From Drosophila pseudoobscura (lineage: Eukaryota; Arthropoda; Insecta; Diptera; Drosophilidae): a DNA stretch of 64,000 nucleotides. The notes beneath the pieces are model-generated. The model searched no databases. It was not told the DNA's origin and saw only the letters and a program-made list of their open reading frames with translations. The translations under genes and the position numbers were made by a program. Numbering within the stretch: the stretch's first letter is position 1; every line of letters begins with the position of its first letter. This document shows positions 36,829 to 51,689 of the stretch, piece after piece. The stretch lies in NCBI RefSeq assembly GCF_009870125.1, contig NC_046681.1, positions 17,249,001-17,313,000 of the forward strand. The letters are read 5' to 3'.

Positions 36829-39800
36829 TTACGTGTCGATTCCAGGTGATGGGGTTCTACTACTTGTTTCTGGGTTATCTGGGTTATGTGCAGAATCTTC
36901 AAATATATCCTCTTTTGGTATATCATATGTTCCAGTACTTAATAATGACTTTTGCGAACTGTGCCATAATGTATTTGTATTACTTTTAAGATTTAAAGAA
37001 AGAAACATATCTGACATATGCACATTACTGTTTTGCGACAGAAAATGTTGTAATATCTGCTGTTGAATGTTATTTTCTTGTTGAGCTTCTTGTAGTAGGG
37101 ATTCATTTTCCTGTAAATGGGTCTCCGTTATGGCCAAATTACATGTAAGTATAATAGCACTGTCGGAAAGCTTTTGAAGAACATATTTTGCTTCTTCAAC
37201 TGTTTTTATATTATCCAAAAAATTCTGGATCTTATATATGCCACTCTGTGCAGATTCTTTGCTGTCTTCAAATTCCATAATGGCTTGCTGTACATGTTCT
37301 ATAGTTTCTTGTAAATACCTAATGTTGGTCTTTAAACTGTCTTGTTCATTGAAGTCTTCAGATTTCTTATCCGCATTTTGGCAATTTTGCATTATATTTA
37401 GCTCACGACAACGATCTTCTCGTTCCAATATTAAACGTTGCAATTCGTTTTCTAATTGTGTGATTAGTTGCCTTGTTCTGGCTGCGTGTAATATAAAGCG
37501 ATACAACTTTTCCCATTGCTGCTGGGTGGATCGAGACTTTGAGCTCTCAAACTTCCCGACTTTTGATATTAAATTGGAAGCCCCTTTTTGGCTTAGCCGG
37601 CCTCTTTGACTTTTACGGAGGGCAATTACCTCTTCAGTTTTTCGCTTTATCATTTGATCCTTGGCATTCATTTGTTCTTTTAAAGATAATAATGCATTTT
37701 TTTGGCGACGTTGATCCTCTTGTAATTTCGAAATTTTTTTCGATTTTTTAGTGTCCTCTTCTTTGTGTCGACTAGATTGTTCTGAAATTGATTTCATCAA
37801 TTTAACCTGGAAATATGAAGAAATATCGTATTTTCAATAAAAATTTGGTTAAAGCAGACGTATACAATTTTCTTACTTTTGTGAACTTCAACTTTTCAAG
37901 TTCGATTCGCAAGGTATTTATTCTAACGCTTTGGGATTTAAGTTCTCTGTGTTGTCGAATATGTTCCGTCTGTGCGTGCTGTAATCTTTTGAGCTCACCT
38001 TGCATATTTGTTATCTTACGTTCATATTCTGTTTTCATTTTCCTTATAGATTCTTTTGATTGTACTGATGTAGATGAAACTAAAACATAGACAGTGTTAT
38101 TAATTTTGTATTTTATATCTTTGAACTTATTTAGACATACCCATATTTGTCAAGAACTCATCTCGTTCGTTTTGAGTGTTCAAAATTTTACAATTTAGCA
38201 CAGTAAGTTTTTCTTCATAGTGGCGACGCATGAGTTCTATTCTTTCCTGTGACAACTCAAGCTGCTCAATTAATTTACTTTTAATTTCAATGTCCGAGTT
38301 AATGTCATGCAAGTCTGCTACCACTCCTTCTTCTACGATAAAAATGTAAATTGTTTATATATGTATGGAAAAATGTCAAAGATATTTGATATGCGACATT
38401 ACCTTCCGAATCGCTACTGGAATTTTCAGATTCATCCAATCTGAGATTCTGGTTTTGTATTCCTGGTAAGGATTGTGACATTAATAACTCCTTGTCCCTT
38501 TCTAAGCCTTTTTTTGCCAAGTCTATAATATTTCCTTGCTCTTCTAAGATACAAAATGTGAAAAGAGTTATAATTTTTATGAGTTGAATAAAAACAAAAA
38601 GGAGGGCGATATTCGGACGCCGAAACTTTTGAGTTGAAAGAACTATTGGAACTATTTCCCTAGGCTAACTCTTCGATCTCGCTCATACACACTCAAGCTT
38701 ACCATTATAGACATTCTTATGAGGTTGTTGCCATTTTCCAATATAAGCTTTCAGTTGGTTTTGCATTTCTTTAGATTCTATTAATTTAGCTTTTAGTTTT
38801 TCGATTTCTTTTATATAATGTTCAACAATATTATTTTTATCTAAATCTAAATTTGTGTCATTTGACCATTTATTTAAATCCTTTTCTAGTTGTAGATGTG
38901 CATTTCGTTCAGTTAGCGTGTTAATTGTCTCTTGCATTGATTTGAGACGTTGCTTCAACCGTTTATTTTCTGATAAAAGCAGGATATTTTCATTAAATGT
39001 GTCCGAACGTGTTGCATTTCCGTCGCAATCCACTACCAGTTTACCCTAAAAAAATAGAAAATTTCGTTGTGTTTTTAATTAAAAAAAACATCGAATAACC
39101 TTATAAGAAATCACCAGATTTTCAAATATGAGGTTCTTAAATTAATTGGATCCTTTAGAATGTATTAAGTCTAATTTTAGAACACAATACCAAATAAGTG
39201 TTCACATTTATTGGAAAGGTATACCTTCCAAAGCGCGTGTAGGCGATGCAATCTATGATGCGTGAGAGCACTATACAAACAAGAACGATGATCCAAAGCA
39301 TACTGATCACTAGTGATCAACACAATTACCTTTTTTCGAAACACTTATTTATCTCGCATGCTATCTTTCTTTTGTCTATGAGAATTTTTTTAAATTACCT
39401 GTTTATATTCTAGTAATTCCATTTGTAAAGCTGAGACATCTCTTCTCAGTTGTGAAATGGTTCGTGAGCTTTGATCTTTATTTATTTGAACTTTGTTCTT
39501 AATATTCCTCGCTCGGTTTGCATACTTTAATGTATTTAATGTTTCCATAAAGTCCCGATCGCTTGGCGATATGCATGCAATCATTAAAGTCCGACTGTTT
39601 CCACCTAAGGAGTCTTGAAGGAGCCGTGTTAACTTGGAGTCCCGATAAGGTACATGTAAAGCTCTCTTGGACTTATCACCAAGCGCTGATATACAATTTC
39701 CTAGGGATAAAAGTCCACAATTAATAGATATGCCTTCACGTGCACGTTCTCCCGTAGCCAAAGTCCGTTTAAGACGTTCAGAACCCGCCAAATCGACAAA

Positions 39801-42073
39801 ATGAAATTTCGAAGTCAAAGTTTCAAGATCGTTATCTAAAACATTGTTTGTAGGCGTAAGTAAACGCTGCCTGCGGACAAATATTGTAAACAATGCATGT
39901 GATCGTGATGACTGATCATTCATTTTCGTTGATGCAGTAGTGCGTGCTAAAGCACCTTGCTGAAGGAACCTGTAATAAACGTATATTAATAGGGTAAAAG
40001 CCAAAATCATAGGGCAACGAACTTTAGTGTCGAAAGGACAGAAGAATCTTAAAGAGCCGAGACTGCTAGATAAATAAGTTGAGAGGGTACTCACTTTAAT
40101 GCATCTTGGGGATGGTTAATTGGCTTTATAGATGCGCCTGTTATCTCGATTTGTCCATTGGCAGCTTCATGAATTTTAAAGGTTGTGTTCTTATTAAATG
40201 GGTCTAAGAGATCGAAAATGTCCTCATTATACAACTCTATGTATTGGACCGCAAGGCTGAACTGTGGACTTCCAATGGCAGACGTCTCATTATTTGCAGT
40301 AGTTTCGAAATCTTCGATACCAGAAAATATGTGTTGCACTGCTCTAGGTATAATCCCAAGTTGAATGTCATCGTATTCACGGTCAAACCCAGTCCCCATT
40401 GTATATGTTTTTCCCGACCCCGTTTGTCCGTATGCTAGTACTGTAGCATTATAGCCTTGTAAGGTACTCTCAACCAATGGCTCCACGCTTTCTTTGTATA
40501 TTTGACCCTGAGGAAGAGGTTTGAATTTGTATTGAAAGCATAACGAATTAACTAAAACCAAACTACCTGATTTGAACAAGTATCATAGACATAGTCAAAA
40601 GTGAAGGCTTTGTCCGATCCAAGAAGAATTTGAGGCTCTCCAATAGCTACTGTTGTACAAATACGGCACATATCGATGAGCTCTCTCGAGTTTTGAGGTC
40701 GAATTCTGAAATACAAAAAGAAAAAAGATTGTTTTTATATCAAAAATAATATTATTTATACAGTCACGTCGTAACATGCAAATAAATGGCAACGCAAAAT
40801 ATCGTTGCGCCTAACAGCACTGGCGATAAGAGATCGCGCATAGATTGGTAACAAGTTTCTCTTTGTGATTGGCACATTATAGTCTTTATAGTCGCTAGTT
40901 ATTATAGTCGTTTTTAGCTTTGTTTCATTACTCTTTGTTTGTTTTATTATACTGTCCTGAGCTTGTCAAATTCAAGTGTTCTTGAGCGGACCATAGTGCG
41001 ACAGAAGATTTAGTTGGCCATCTTCACTAGAACTTCTCTCCCCCAACGAATCAATGTTGGGATGGGCTTAGTCCCAGCCGCGATCGAGTTCAAGAGTCCA
41101 GATTGATGGCACGCATGACTGAATGCTGTCTGGTCAAGACGATTGGATGAAAGCTATCAAAGTTCATTGAATATCCTAAGTGTGGTCCAGAAGTAGATAG
41201 AGGTGGCTCTTTCAGCTAGAGCTGAACGGCTGTATTAAAGGTCCAGCCCTTTTCTCCATTATAATCCTACCTCCTGAGATTGAGTGTCAGATTCCGAGAC
41301 ATCTATGTACATGTCACGGATATGGATTTCTGCATCACCAGGGTGCGCTTGTACGCAAGCACGAACGCACGCGGTTTGTTGGGTGGAGATCCTCCATCGA
41401 AATTTGTAACATCGAACGTAACGGAATTTGAAGGCAAAATGCGATATTTAAAGGTTTGATCAAACGGCTGCACCTAAGCCGTTTATCCATAGATTTTGAC
41501 AAACGATACCTTTAACGACGCAAAATTCATGTAACTTTGCCAGAAAAATACAAAACCACAAGAAATAATTTGACTTCGACATTTCCGAGTTTTCAAAGTC
41601 CAAGTTTCGTTAACAAATACCACAAAAAATGTTCAATTTGAAAGCTTAATATTTTCTAGACGATAGCGTTCGGGTAAGATCCATAGCTGCATTTGTCAGC
41701 TAAGCAGAATTGCAAAGTTTAATACAACCAGGACAAGATACTTAAGCTATGTGAAAAAATAGGGGTTTATCTTTAATTTCTGGATTCTAGATTTAATTTC
41801 TGGAGGTGATATCTCGGGTGGTAGTACTTTGTGAGATACCCCGTTGGTTGGAATGTCGTGTTCAAAATTCACAAACATTTCCGATTATTTTGAAAGGTAC
41901 ACAGTTACCGTCTAGACCGCACTGCGGTCGCCACCGACCGCCTTAACTTAACCTAAACAAACCGTTGTTAGCTTTGAAGAGTTTTTGTTAGGGCTATTAT
42001 TACATCTTTAAACTCACCTTACAGCCACACGCACTGAACTGTCCTTATTTATGGGGTCTTCTTCGGAAATCAT
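36829..42073 (-). CDS. Klp31E: Kinesin-4/KIF21-like motor protein
   Basis: Nine exons on the minus strand: 42018..42073, 40567..40705, 40095..40507, 39399..39969, 38703..39045, 38403..38543, 38141..38332, 37877..38079 and 36829..37806. They total 3036 bp, 1011 residues. It is a plus-end-type microtubule motor by family. The motor domain lies at the N-terminus: [17 protein letters not shown]-loop GQTGSGKT at residues 92-99, switch I SSRSHA near 223-228, switch II VDLAGSE near 260-267, then [15 protein letters not shown]. The neck and stalk are long coiled coils ([20 protein letters not shown]). A WD40 tail as in vertebrate KIF21 is not seen. The TAA stop overlaps a good donor (GACAC|GTAAGAG), so an extra 3' exon is possible. 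Intron 1 (40706-42017) holds a copy of the GGCTGCACC repeat. Confidence 0.93.
41430..41745 (+). repeat. GGCTGCACCTwAGCCGTTT dispersed repeat, copy 2 (longest)
   Basis: It runs from tttgatcaaacggctgcacc through ccgtttatccatagattttg, gaaagcttaatattttctag and tagctgcatttgtcagctaa to gcaaagtttaatacaacc. Copies 1, 3 and 4 share different parts of it. It lies in intron 1 of Klp31E. Confidence 0.7.
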
Positions 42074-42539
42074 AGCTAAATTTTACCTACAATTAAATGT
42101 TGATTAGTTAGACGCATTGAAAATAAAAGAAACAGAGTAATAATAACACCGAACGCGCGTCGTTCCTGATATACGCGGTACTCTGTCAAGAAGTAACCTA
42201 ATGATCCCATTATCCCCAAGTACGGTTTCCGAACCAGACCTAGCTCTAGCCAAGATATCCCTGAGCCCCGATGACAGTTTGCGAGCGTATTTCAGCACCG
42301 CACGAGATTCACCAAAATCCCCACAGATGGTCTATATCAGCACAGTCCCCGAACATGGTTTCTAAACCACCGACCGACTTAATCTTAGAGCTAGAGCAAC
42401 CGGGTTTTATCTGTGATACTACTATAAAATAACACTGAATCAAACAATGAAATTATGAAGCGTCAAAACGACCCAACGCGACAACGGATCTAAACATTAA
42501 TTGGGCATTGTTTAATGTATCGTTTGTAAAAATTCGCCT
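42074..42539. other. 5' flank of Klp31E, nothing else identified
   Basis: No domain-bearing frame. Short direct resemblances within 42220-42380 (catccccaagtacggtttcc and agtccccgaacatggtttct) suggest local duplication. Confidence 0.3.
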
Positions 42540-42810
42540 TTACCCCTAGAAATATTGTTCGGTACGATGTGATCCAAATTCAGAAATCTGGTTATCTTGT
42601 ATCTTAAGACCTCTGCACAGCGCAGATTTTGCCTACTTATGGGCGGAATACACTTGTTTTAGTGTGATGTCACAGTAGTCTGAACACTAAATTTGGTTGC
42701 TAATTTTGTTTGCGAGATCTATGCGCTCATCAAGACGGACAGAAACGGCAGGCCATATCGACTCGGTTACTGATGATGATGAACAATATACTCATACGTT
42801 TAAAAACTGT
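42540..42810 (+). mobile_element. DINE-1-like fragment
   Basis: Family landmarks: aatctggttatct, gcagattttgcctacttatg, agtgtgatgtcacagtagtc and gactcggttactgatgatga. Both ends are truncated. Confidence 0.5.
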
Positions 42811-44914
42811 ATTAAAAATTTATCTTTTACTTCTGAATACACCTTATAAGAAGGCTAAATATTAAGTCGTTTTTTACATTGGTTTTCGGATCTGGAAATA
42901 AGAATAAATGGATCTGGAAACAATATTACTGCGAACCATATGTAGATCTTTTACTGCCAATTCTATAGATTGACCTTTAAAAGTCGTTAACGTAAAGTAA
43001 AGACGTATTTGTACAATTTTCAAACTTCAAAGACTGTGGACATAAATGTACATACATACATGTATGTAGGATGAACATGTTGATATGTAATATGTATATA
43101 CATATGTACACATTTATCGATGTGTATGTAATATCTTGGGAGTAAACAATGATTTTTAATGTAACAGGTGGAACAGGTGCGAGTTAAGTTCAAATTTTAA
43201 GAAGTTCCTTTACATACCTGCGAAAGACTATTATTGTATGATTTCAATGCATACGAAAGAAATTAATTTAATAAAAGCTGTGAGCTGACTTCCTAGTTAT
43301 AACAAACACATGCATAAAAACATAGATTTGTTTGGAAGGTTGATCAAGATCGATTTACCGTTGACAGTTCACAATAGTGATAGTGATCGATATCTCTCAA
43401 ATAGCAACCCTCGGTGGGGTAAATTTAGCTTTTTCCCACAATGTACATCTACGGGGAACGGTGAGAAATTCTGATATATGTGGAGCACCAAATTTCACTG
43501 GCTTCATTTACCTGGATGATGAAAATAACAATAACAAATTTTTTTTTTATGAGAAGTAAGATGTTATAAAAGCTTAAGTGAATAGCTTGGCGATTTTATT
43601 AACTATAATAAACTCTACATATGTGTACAAGATTACGTCACTCCTTATCCCTTAAACAATTCCGGTGCTCCTCCTATGCGTTGTGCTGCTGGAGCATTTC
43701 CCAACCAATCTCTAGAATGAAGTGATTTTTGTAGATTTCGAGGAGCTCCCACAACATGCGTGTAATTGTGCTGCTTCTTTTAATTGTTGCAAGACACCTA
43801 TCATAGAAAAATATATGTATATAAAAACTTAATTTTATAACAGTGTTTCTGTCTCTATTTTGTTCTGTTTCTGGTTTTCATTTTGTTTATTTTGGTTGTG
43901 TACGATTTAAAAAGTAAAATACGCTTTGAAATATTTTTAGGCGCGAACCTTTTTGTTTGGCCAATCATTGCTCTTTAGGGTTTCGTTCAAAAACTACTGT
44001 ATGAATGTCTTATAGAAACTTGCGAGCTAGGATTATCCTAGATGGATAGTGGACTAACTTTTACAAGTAACCTTACGGGAACACATAAATAGAGAGTGGA
44101 ACACAGTACGCTTTAAACGGGAAAACGGGAGCATCTAAAAGCGAAGAGTTCTTTCCGAAAACCTAATCCGCAAAAGTATGTGTAAGCCGGAGCTTGCCTG
44201 TATATTTCAAGGCCGAACACAGAGGAAAATGGCGGAAAACAAGCAAGCCAGCCTATAAATGGCGAATAGCGAGAAAAGCGAGTGCCATTCATTCACTTAG
44301 TTTGCTTTAAACAAACTGGTAAGCAACACACACTGACTGTGTAACAGTAAAGCACACACACCAATACACACTAGAATTTACTGAAAAATATGTCACTTTT
44401 TGACAGCACATCAATGACAAATATTTGCAAAATGAGAGCACCTATAAATCAAAACGGATCGTTTTGGAGGAACACGCAAAAGTAATGGACACCCGGGGCT
44501 CCCTTTATTTCTATATCCTGCTTTAATCTTATCAGGCCTAAAAATTTTATTTAAAAAAATCTCGCTCGAAAATATCGTATGCGTAACAGTTCAAAATTGG
44601 CTCCAGGGCATCGATGCGAAAGATTGTTGGTGTAACTTCCATTGAAGGCTAAGTGAATACATTTATTCTGAAGGTTTAAAAAGTAATCTAAAAAAAATTC
44701 GTTCAGATGGACTTAAATATCGACTGATCAGTTGCCAACAGATAATTAGTCAAAACTACAGCAACACCAATTCAGTTGCAGGAATACCCATGCTTGTATT
44801 ACATTTTAGAATCGTTCATTTTTAATAAATGGTGTTTGGTGCCATCCGGTCACACATTTATTATTTCGTCGTGCACTTCTAAAGAAACGAAACTAAATCA
44901 ATTAAAAACTAAAC
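42811..44914. other. Intergenic region upstream of nmd
   Basis: It contains TACATACATA/TATGTA microsatellite at 43050-43110, the short repeat described at 43400..43560, and otherwise AT-rich sequence. No gene recognised. The divergent Klp31E and nmd promoters lie at its two sides. Confidence 0.35.
43400..43560 (+). repeat. Short repeat CACATCTAyGGGGAACGGTG, copy 2
   Basis: It reads ttcccacaatgtacatctac, ggggaacggtgag, then ttcactggcttcatttacct and gaaaataacaataacaaa. This parallels 61925-62045, including the AACAATA-type end. Confidence 0.55.
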
Positions 44915-46091
44915 ATGGATCATTTCAGTTTTGGTGGAGCAGACTTAACGAGGGGACAGATTTTTCAAGTCATAATACGTTTATCTGTTGCTTCAATGGT
45001 TACATATTATTCTGTTAAATGGATGATGAACCAGCTGGACCCTACCAGTAAAAACAAAAAAAAGGCCAAAGGCCTTGCAGAAGAACAATTAAAAAGGTAT
45101 ATATTTTTGTATTTGAAGTAAATGTTATTTTGTATTACTCTCTTGATTTCATAGGTTAAGTGAAAATGATGGATTGAAAATAAATGCCCATGACTTTAAT
45201 GACTACGAATTGATGATTGCGTCACACCTTGTTGTTCCAGCTGACATTACAGTCGGGTGGAGCGATATTGCAGGATTGAATTTGATTGTTCAGGAGCTTC
45301 GTGAATCTGTTGTTTTGCCAGTTCAACATAAAGATTTGTTCAAAAGCTCAAAATTGTGGCAGGCCCCAAAAGGTGTACTTCTTCACGGGCCACCTGGTTG
45401 CGGAAAAACTTTAATAGCGAAAGCCACGGCAAAAGAGGCTGGGATGCGCTTTATCAATCTGGACGTAGCCATTCTAACTGATAAATGGTACGGGGAATCT
45501 CAAAAACTTACGTCTGCTGTTTTCTCACTAGCTGCAAAAATCGAACCTTGTATAATATTCATTGATGAAATCGATTCGTTCCTTCGGGCCCGTAATTTAA
45601 ATGACCACGAGGCCACCGCAATGATGAAAACTCAGTTTATGATGTTATGGGATGGTCTAAGCACAAATACCAACTCGACCGTGATTGTAATGGGCGCAAC
45701 AAACAGACCACAGGATTTAGACAAGGCTATTGTTCGCCGAATGCCAGCACAATTTCACATTGGTCTTCCATCTGAAACCCAGCGAACAGAAATACTAAAA
45801 TTGATATTAGAGTCTGAGGAAGTAAGTCCGGATGTTGACTTAAATCGTTTGTCTAAGCTCACCAACGGGTTTTCAGGTTCAGATCTTCGAGAAATGTGTC
45901 GAAACGCATCAGTTTTTAGAATGAGACAACTAATTGAGGTTAAAAATAATTCAGGCTCTAGTATATCCGTCATAGACAAGACAAATTTAAAAATTACAAT
46001 GGATGATTTGCTGAGCTCACATCTAAAAATTAAGGAGTCTAAAATGCACACCGGTAGTTTGTTTTTAGAAAATAGAATTGATCTAGATTAA
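44915..46091 (+). CDS. nmd: Msp1/ATAD1-type AAA ATPase of the outer mitochondrial membrane
   Basis: Two exons, 44915..45096 and 45155..46091, sum to 1119 bp, 372 residues. Msp1/ATAD1 extracts mislocalised tail-anchored proteins from the outer mitochondrial and peroxisomal membranes. A single N-terminal membrane segment is visible at about residues 16-38 (IFQVIIRLSVASMVTYYSV). The AAA domain carries Walker A GPPGCGKT at residues 139-146, pore loop KWYGES near 171-176, Walker B IIFIDEID near 194-201, sensor 1 GATNRP, and the RRMP arginine region. The C-terminal helical part ends in LENRIDLD. The D. melanogaster homologue nmd (no mitochondrial derivative) lies, as I recall, in region 31. It diverges from Klp31E and converges with lft. 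Confidence 0.95.
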
Positions 46092-46249
46092 GTTAAATAC
46101 CACATATTATATGGTAAATAAAGCCATCACCGAAATCATTACCCACATTCATACGAATTTGATGTACTTATATTCTTTTTGACTTTAACCATTCCTTTAG
46201 TTGAGGGTTTTCAATTGCCTCGATTATCGTCGTTTGAATGACACTGTTC

Positions 46250-46760
46250 ATCAGTTTCTTGACGGACAACCGCGTACCGTGGCAAAATTTCATATGATTC
46301 AGATTCCGCAATATCATTATAATCGATCTGTACTATGTGGTAAACCACGCTTCTGCATTTAACCGAGTACATTAGACCTCGGAGTTAGCCAAAAACCTTC
46401 TGCTTAACGATTTAATTCATGATTACTCTGATCTTTTGTTTGAATACTCGTACCATCCCGACGCAACAATTACCACTGCGACTTCATTGATAGTTGGAGC
46501 ATTGAATTGTCTTGCTTGGTCTCCAGCGGGTCTATTGTCTTCTGTGGTGCAGAAGATTTTTAAATTGTTTTCCACAGTATATCAGGAAGAGAGCTTCCCG
46601 CGACAAGACTGCGAACTCTGTCAACCGGTTTCCATAGAGCAGGTGACAGGTGACTTCGGGAGAACTCGAGACAAGAAGGAAAATGCAGGGCTTAATCCCT
46701 CTGCCCAACGGAAATCCCCCCGTAGCAACCATTAGGATTCCGGCCGGATGGTCTACTTGA
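46250..46760 (-). mobile_element. Possible Helitron/Helentron helicase-protein remnant
   Basis: On the minus strand a frame reads QFNAPTINEVAVVIV at about 46470-46515. This resembles the conserved NAPT-x-DEVA-x-V segment near the start of the Rep/helicase protein of autonomous Helitrons. Surrounding frames are interrupted. The motif is short, so the call is tentative. It could be the autonomous relative of the DINE-like copies here. Confidence 0.35.
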
Positions 46761-47584
46761 ACAAGTTGGAGAAAAACTTAAAGTTCGTTTGCAAGACCCT
46801 AATAACCCGCCAGAGCAATCTGAGAAGATGCGAAAGGAAGTGAATCGTAGCAGAGAGTGCCTAAAGTAGGCAACGTAATTCGCAAAGTAATTCTTTACGG
46901 TGATCCAGCGGAGGGGCAGGCCAGTTCGTTGAATGGTACGAGTCAGTCACGTCTCTTAGAGATTCGCACACACCATGGCATATAGATAGAAAAAAACACA
47001 CTCAACCCTCCTTTGATGAAAATGGAAATTTTTATGAACCATATTTTTTAATATACTGAAGAAGAAATTTATTTTGGAAAGAGTTCATGGAATGTATAAT
47101 ATTTTTTCTATCTTAAATCGACTTGTCCTTTTTACTGGAGATCATATGGTATGCCAATTATATAAATATATACCCGTGCTTCCATTTTCACTTATCCATT
47201 TGATCCAAATAATTTAAATTAATTTTCGAGACTCAAAACTGTTCGATTACCAATTAACAATTTGTATTTACCTTCTGGCGTAAACCTCACTTAACGTACC
47301 ACACCACAACATCTGAGGCTTGGTTAAACAAATATTTGTGTTAGATTTCCCACTAGAACTAAATTGTACTATTACAATTAGTTTCCATCAAATAAAAACA
47401 AATTTTGTATGTTATTTAGATGCACATTATTAAAAATTTTTTCCGATTTTAAACCGATTTTGATAATATTGAAAAGTGAAATTGGAAACACGTCGGATAA
47501 TCATTTTGTTCTCAATGAGAGATTTTTGTATTTTATAAATATCTGTTCAATTTGACTTCGCAATAGATCAGTTTTCTTTTGTTA
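46761..47584. other. Intergenic stretch between nmd and lft, nothing identified
   Basis: AT-rich sequence between the convergent genes nmd and lft. No recognisable frame or family landmark. Confidence 0.3.
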
Positions 47585-49303
<1,719 letters not shown>

Positions 49304-49559
49304 TATGAAGATACTTAAGTATGTATTATATTGAGAAAAGAATAAATAAATTTGTATTAAATATTATTACAAAACAATTAATAATACTATTTGTTCTACA
49401 CGGTGATCTTTCAATGACCAGCATTCAATTCTGATCATTCATACTATATACATATGTACGTAGTTCGTTGAAAATTCACAAATTATACAAATTAAGCCAT
49501 TACAAAATCGACTTCAAACATATATGTATGTATGCCTTAATGCTTCTCTTAAAAAAAAC

Positions 49560-49660
49560 TTCTTAGATCGCGATTCAGCAATTTGTTAGTTATCAGCTTT
49601 TGATGCTGATCAAGAATATATGGGGTCAGAAATGGTTCCCTCTGGGTTTTACTCCCAGTG
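49560..49660 (+). mobile_element. DINE-1-like 3' fragment
   Basis: It contains tgatgctgatcaagaatata, tggggtcagaaatggttccc and tctgggttttac. It is short and diverged, immediately left of the Tc1-like remnant. Confidence 0.45.
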
Positions 49661-49779
49661 TGCAGTACAAGTGGGCAGTACAAGACCTAAGGTAGTCTCT
49701 TAACATGGTTGTGCATGGTGGTGAAATCATAATGCTGTGAGGAATGCTTTTCGCATTCTCGGGTATTGGTCATATGCAT

Positions 49780-49970
49780 ACATTGTGTAGAGAAAACAAT
49801 TTTTTCCTCCCGTACTCGACAGTAACATTCTGAATGCCACTACAGTGGGAGATCCAGCAGGATTATGACCCGAAGCACTCTTTAATATTGACCAAGAAAT
49901 TCCTGCAAAAAATATGTTCCTCTGATGGAATTTTTTGGCACGACCCAACAAGACACGAAAATTTCCAACA
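49780..49970 (+). mobile_element. Tc1/mariner transposase remnant
   Basis: The plus strand reads WEIQQDYDPKHSLILTKKFL at about 49845-49905, matching the QQDNDPKH block of Tc1-type transposases that carries a catalytic Asp. Only this block is recognisable. The frame continues without the expected WP-QSPDLNPIE block, so the copy is truncated and inactive. Confidence 0.6.
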
Positions 49971-51680
49971 TGCACTACCATGCACTGCTATAATATACGG
50001 CTATAAATATATAATCCGATTTGAACGATATATGGTATAGCTGCCATAGGAACCATCGACCAAATATCGTATTTTAAAACTTTGAGCCCAAGTCCGCACC
50101 TCTAAACGTTGTCGCAACGGGGTATAACTTTCTATTTTATTTTTTAATACCAAAAGATACCTCTACGGACCCTGAGATCTTAGATTCAGACAAATTTTTT
50201 GTTCGTTCACACAAATAAGCGCAAAACTAATGCACACATACTATTTTTTGTTGTGATATAGCCACGTCTTTAAAGATACATATGAAAGTCCATGACCATA
50301 TGTACATACATATGTACATATATACCCTACACTTGTACATTTATGCTGGATGTATGCAAGTTTGTTGCTCAAGTCTTTTGTTTAAGACCTTTTGTTTTAC
50401 ACATTTGTATCTTGAATAGGTGCGTGCAACCAAATATTGCTATACTTATTTAATTACAAATTATGAGTAGGCACTGGTTATGCGGGGCTGGTTAAAACCC
50501 ATGAATATTCACTTATCAACATATAGTGTGTGTATAATTATTTCTGCACATTAATCCACGTCCATAATAAAGCTTTAAAAAAATAATACTTGAAAAATAC
50601 ATACATATCTACTTAATTAAACATTCATATGTAGATTTATCACTTCTAACTATATCATTGAACAGTAAAAGTCACCTTCAGGTGAGAAAACATTGAAACA
50701 GGTTAGACTTCAAGTCAAAATTGTAACTGAATTCGTCATTGTAGTTGTGCAAGGGTTATTATGTTCATATGGTATAAGGAAAATATAGTTAGAAACCAGG
50801 GTACTCACGTAGGTGTTTAATGGCTGATTTAATTAAAGCCTGCAAATTAGGAATTGATGAAATGGCTCGAGTTAACACAGCAGTGATAAGTGAAATTTTA
50901 ATCATACATGTTTTAAATTATCATATGTTTTTATTTGTTTACAAATTGATTCGGTTAAAAATTACCATTTTTTAGATTTTCTGAAGCAGTAAAAATACAA
51001 ACTCAGCGGAAAATAAGCAATAAGCAATATGGTTTCACCTCCATGTAATTTAATATACCTAACTAACAAATTATAAATTTATCTTCATTATTTTCCCGGC
51101 CTTGGCTATTATGTAAGAATAAGAGAGACAGATAGTATGTCTCTCCTACCCCGTGAAATATCATCAGCTGTTTTTGTATTATTGATCGGTATTTCATTTA
51201 TTCTGTCCAAACCACATAGCAAATCTTCATTGGCGAAATTGAGCGACATAGCCTTTTCAGCAGAGTAAATGTAGATAGCGAATTATTTTCAAATAATTAC
51301 TCGTGTTTAATATATACTAATATATATTACAAAATAATATCTATTTTTATATGTACATATATAATAACATATATGTATAACAAAAAAGTAATATATATAT
51401 TTTCATAAATATAATATATACTTAGTTTATAAATATGCTTTATTAAGTTTGAAGCAAACTGAAGCAAACAGATGGGCCCGATGACGATGGTTAAGCGATA
51501 AAAGACGAAGTTTAAATTTAGTTTATAACAGTGCCAGTGAGTTCTCCTATGCAGACGACCCTCCCTCACAGCTTTCGTCGGACGATGGGGAAGATAAAAA
51601 GAGTGAATGCTACAATTAAGAGCGTAGGGCATGAACCCATTAGTAGTTTTGAGCTCAGCTAACCTGAGAACGCCCTATCT
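49971..51680. other. AT-rich intergenic region
   Basis: Microsatellite-like TATA/TACATA runs at 50300-50330 and 51300-51420. No gene recognised. Confidence 0.35.
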
Positions 51681-51689
51681 TCTAACGAT

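Noticed and set aside
36833-38090. Plus-strand ORFs across the Klp31E tail
   Set aside because: They are antisense shadows of the long coiled-coil exons.
50280-50340. TACATATGTA palindromic clusters (also at 24.3, 33.4 and 43.1 kb) as possible regulatory palindromes
   Set aside because: These are ordinary fly microsatellite sequence, common in intergenic and intronic DNA.
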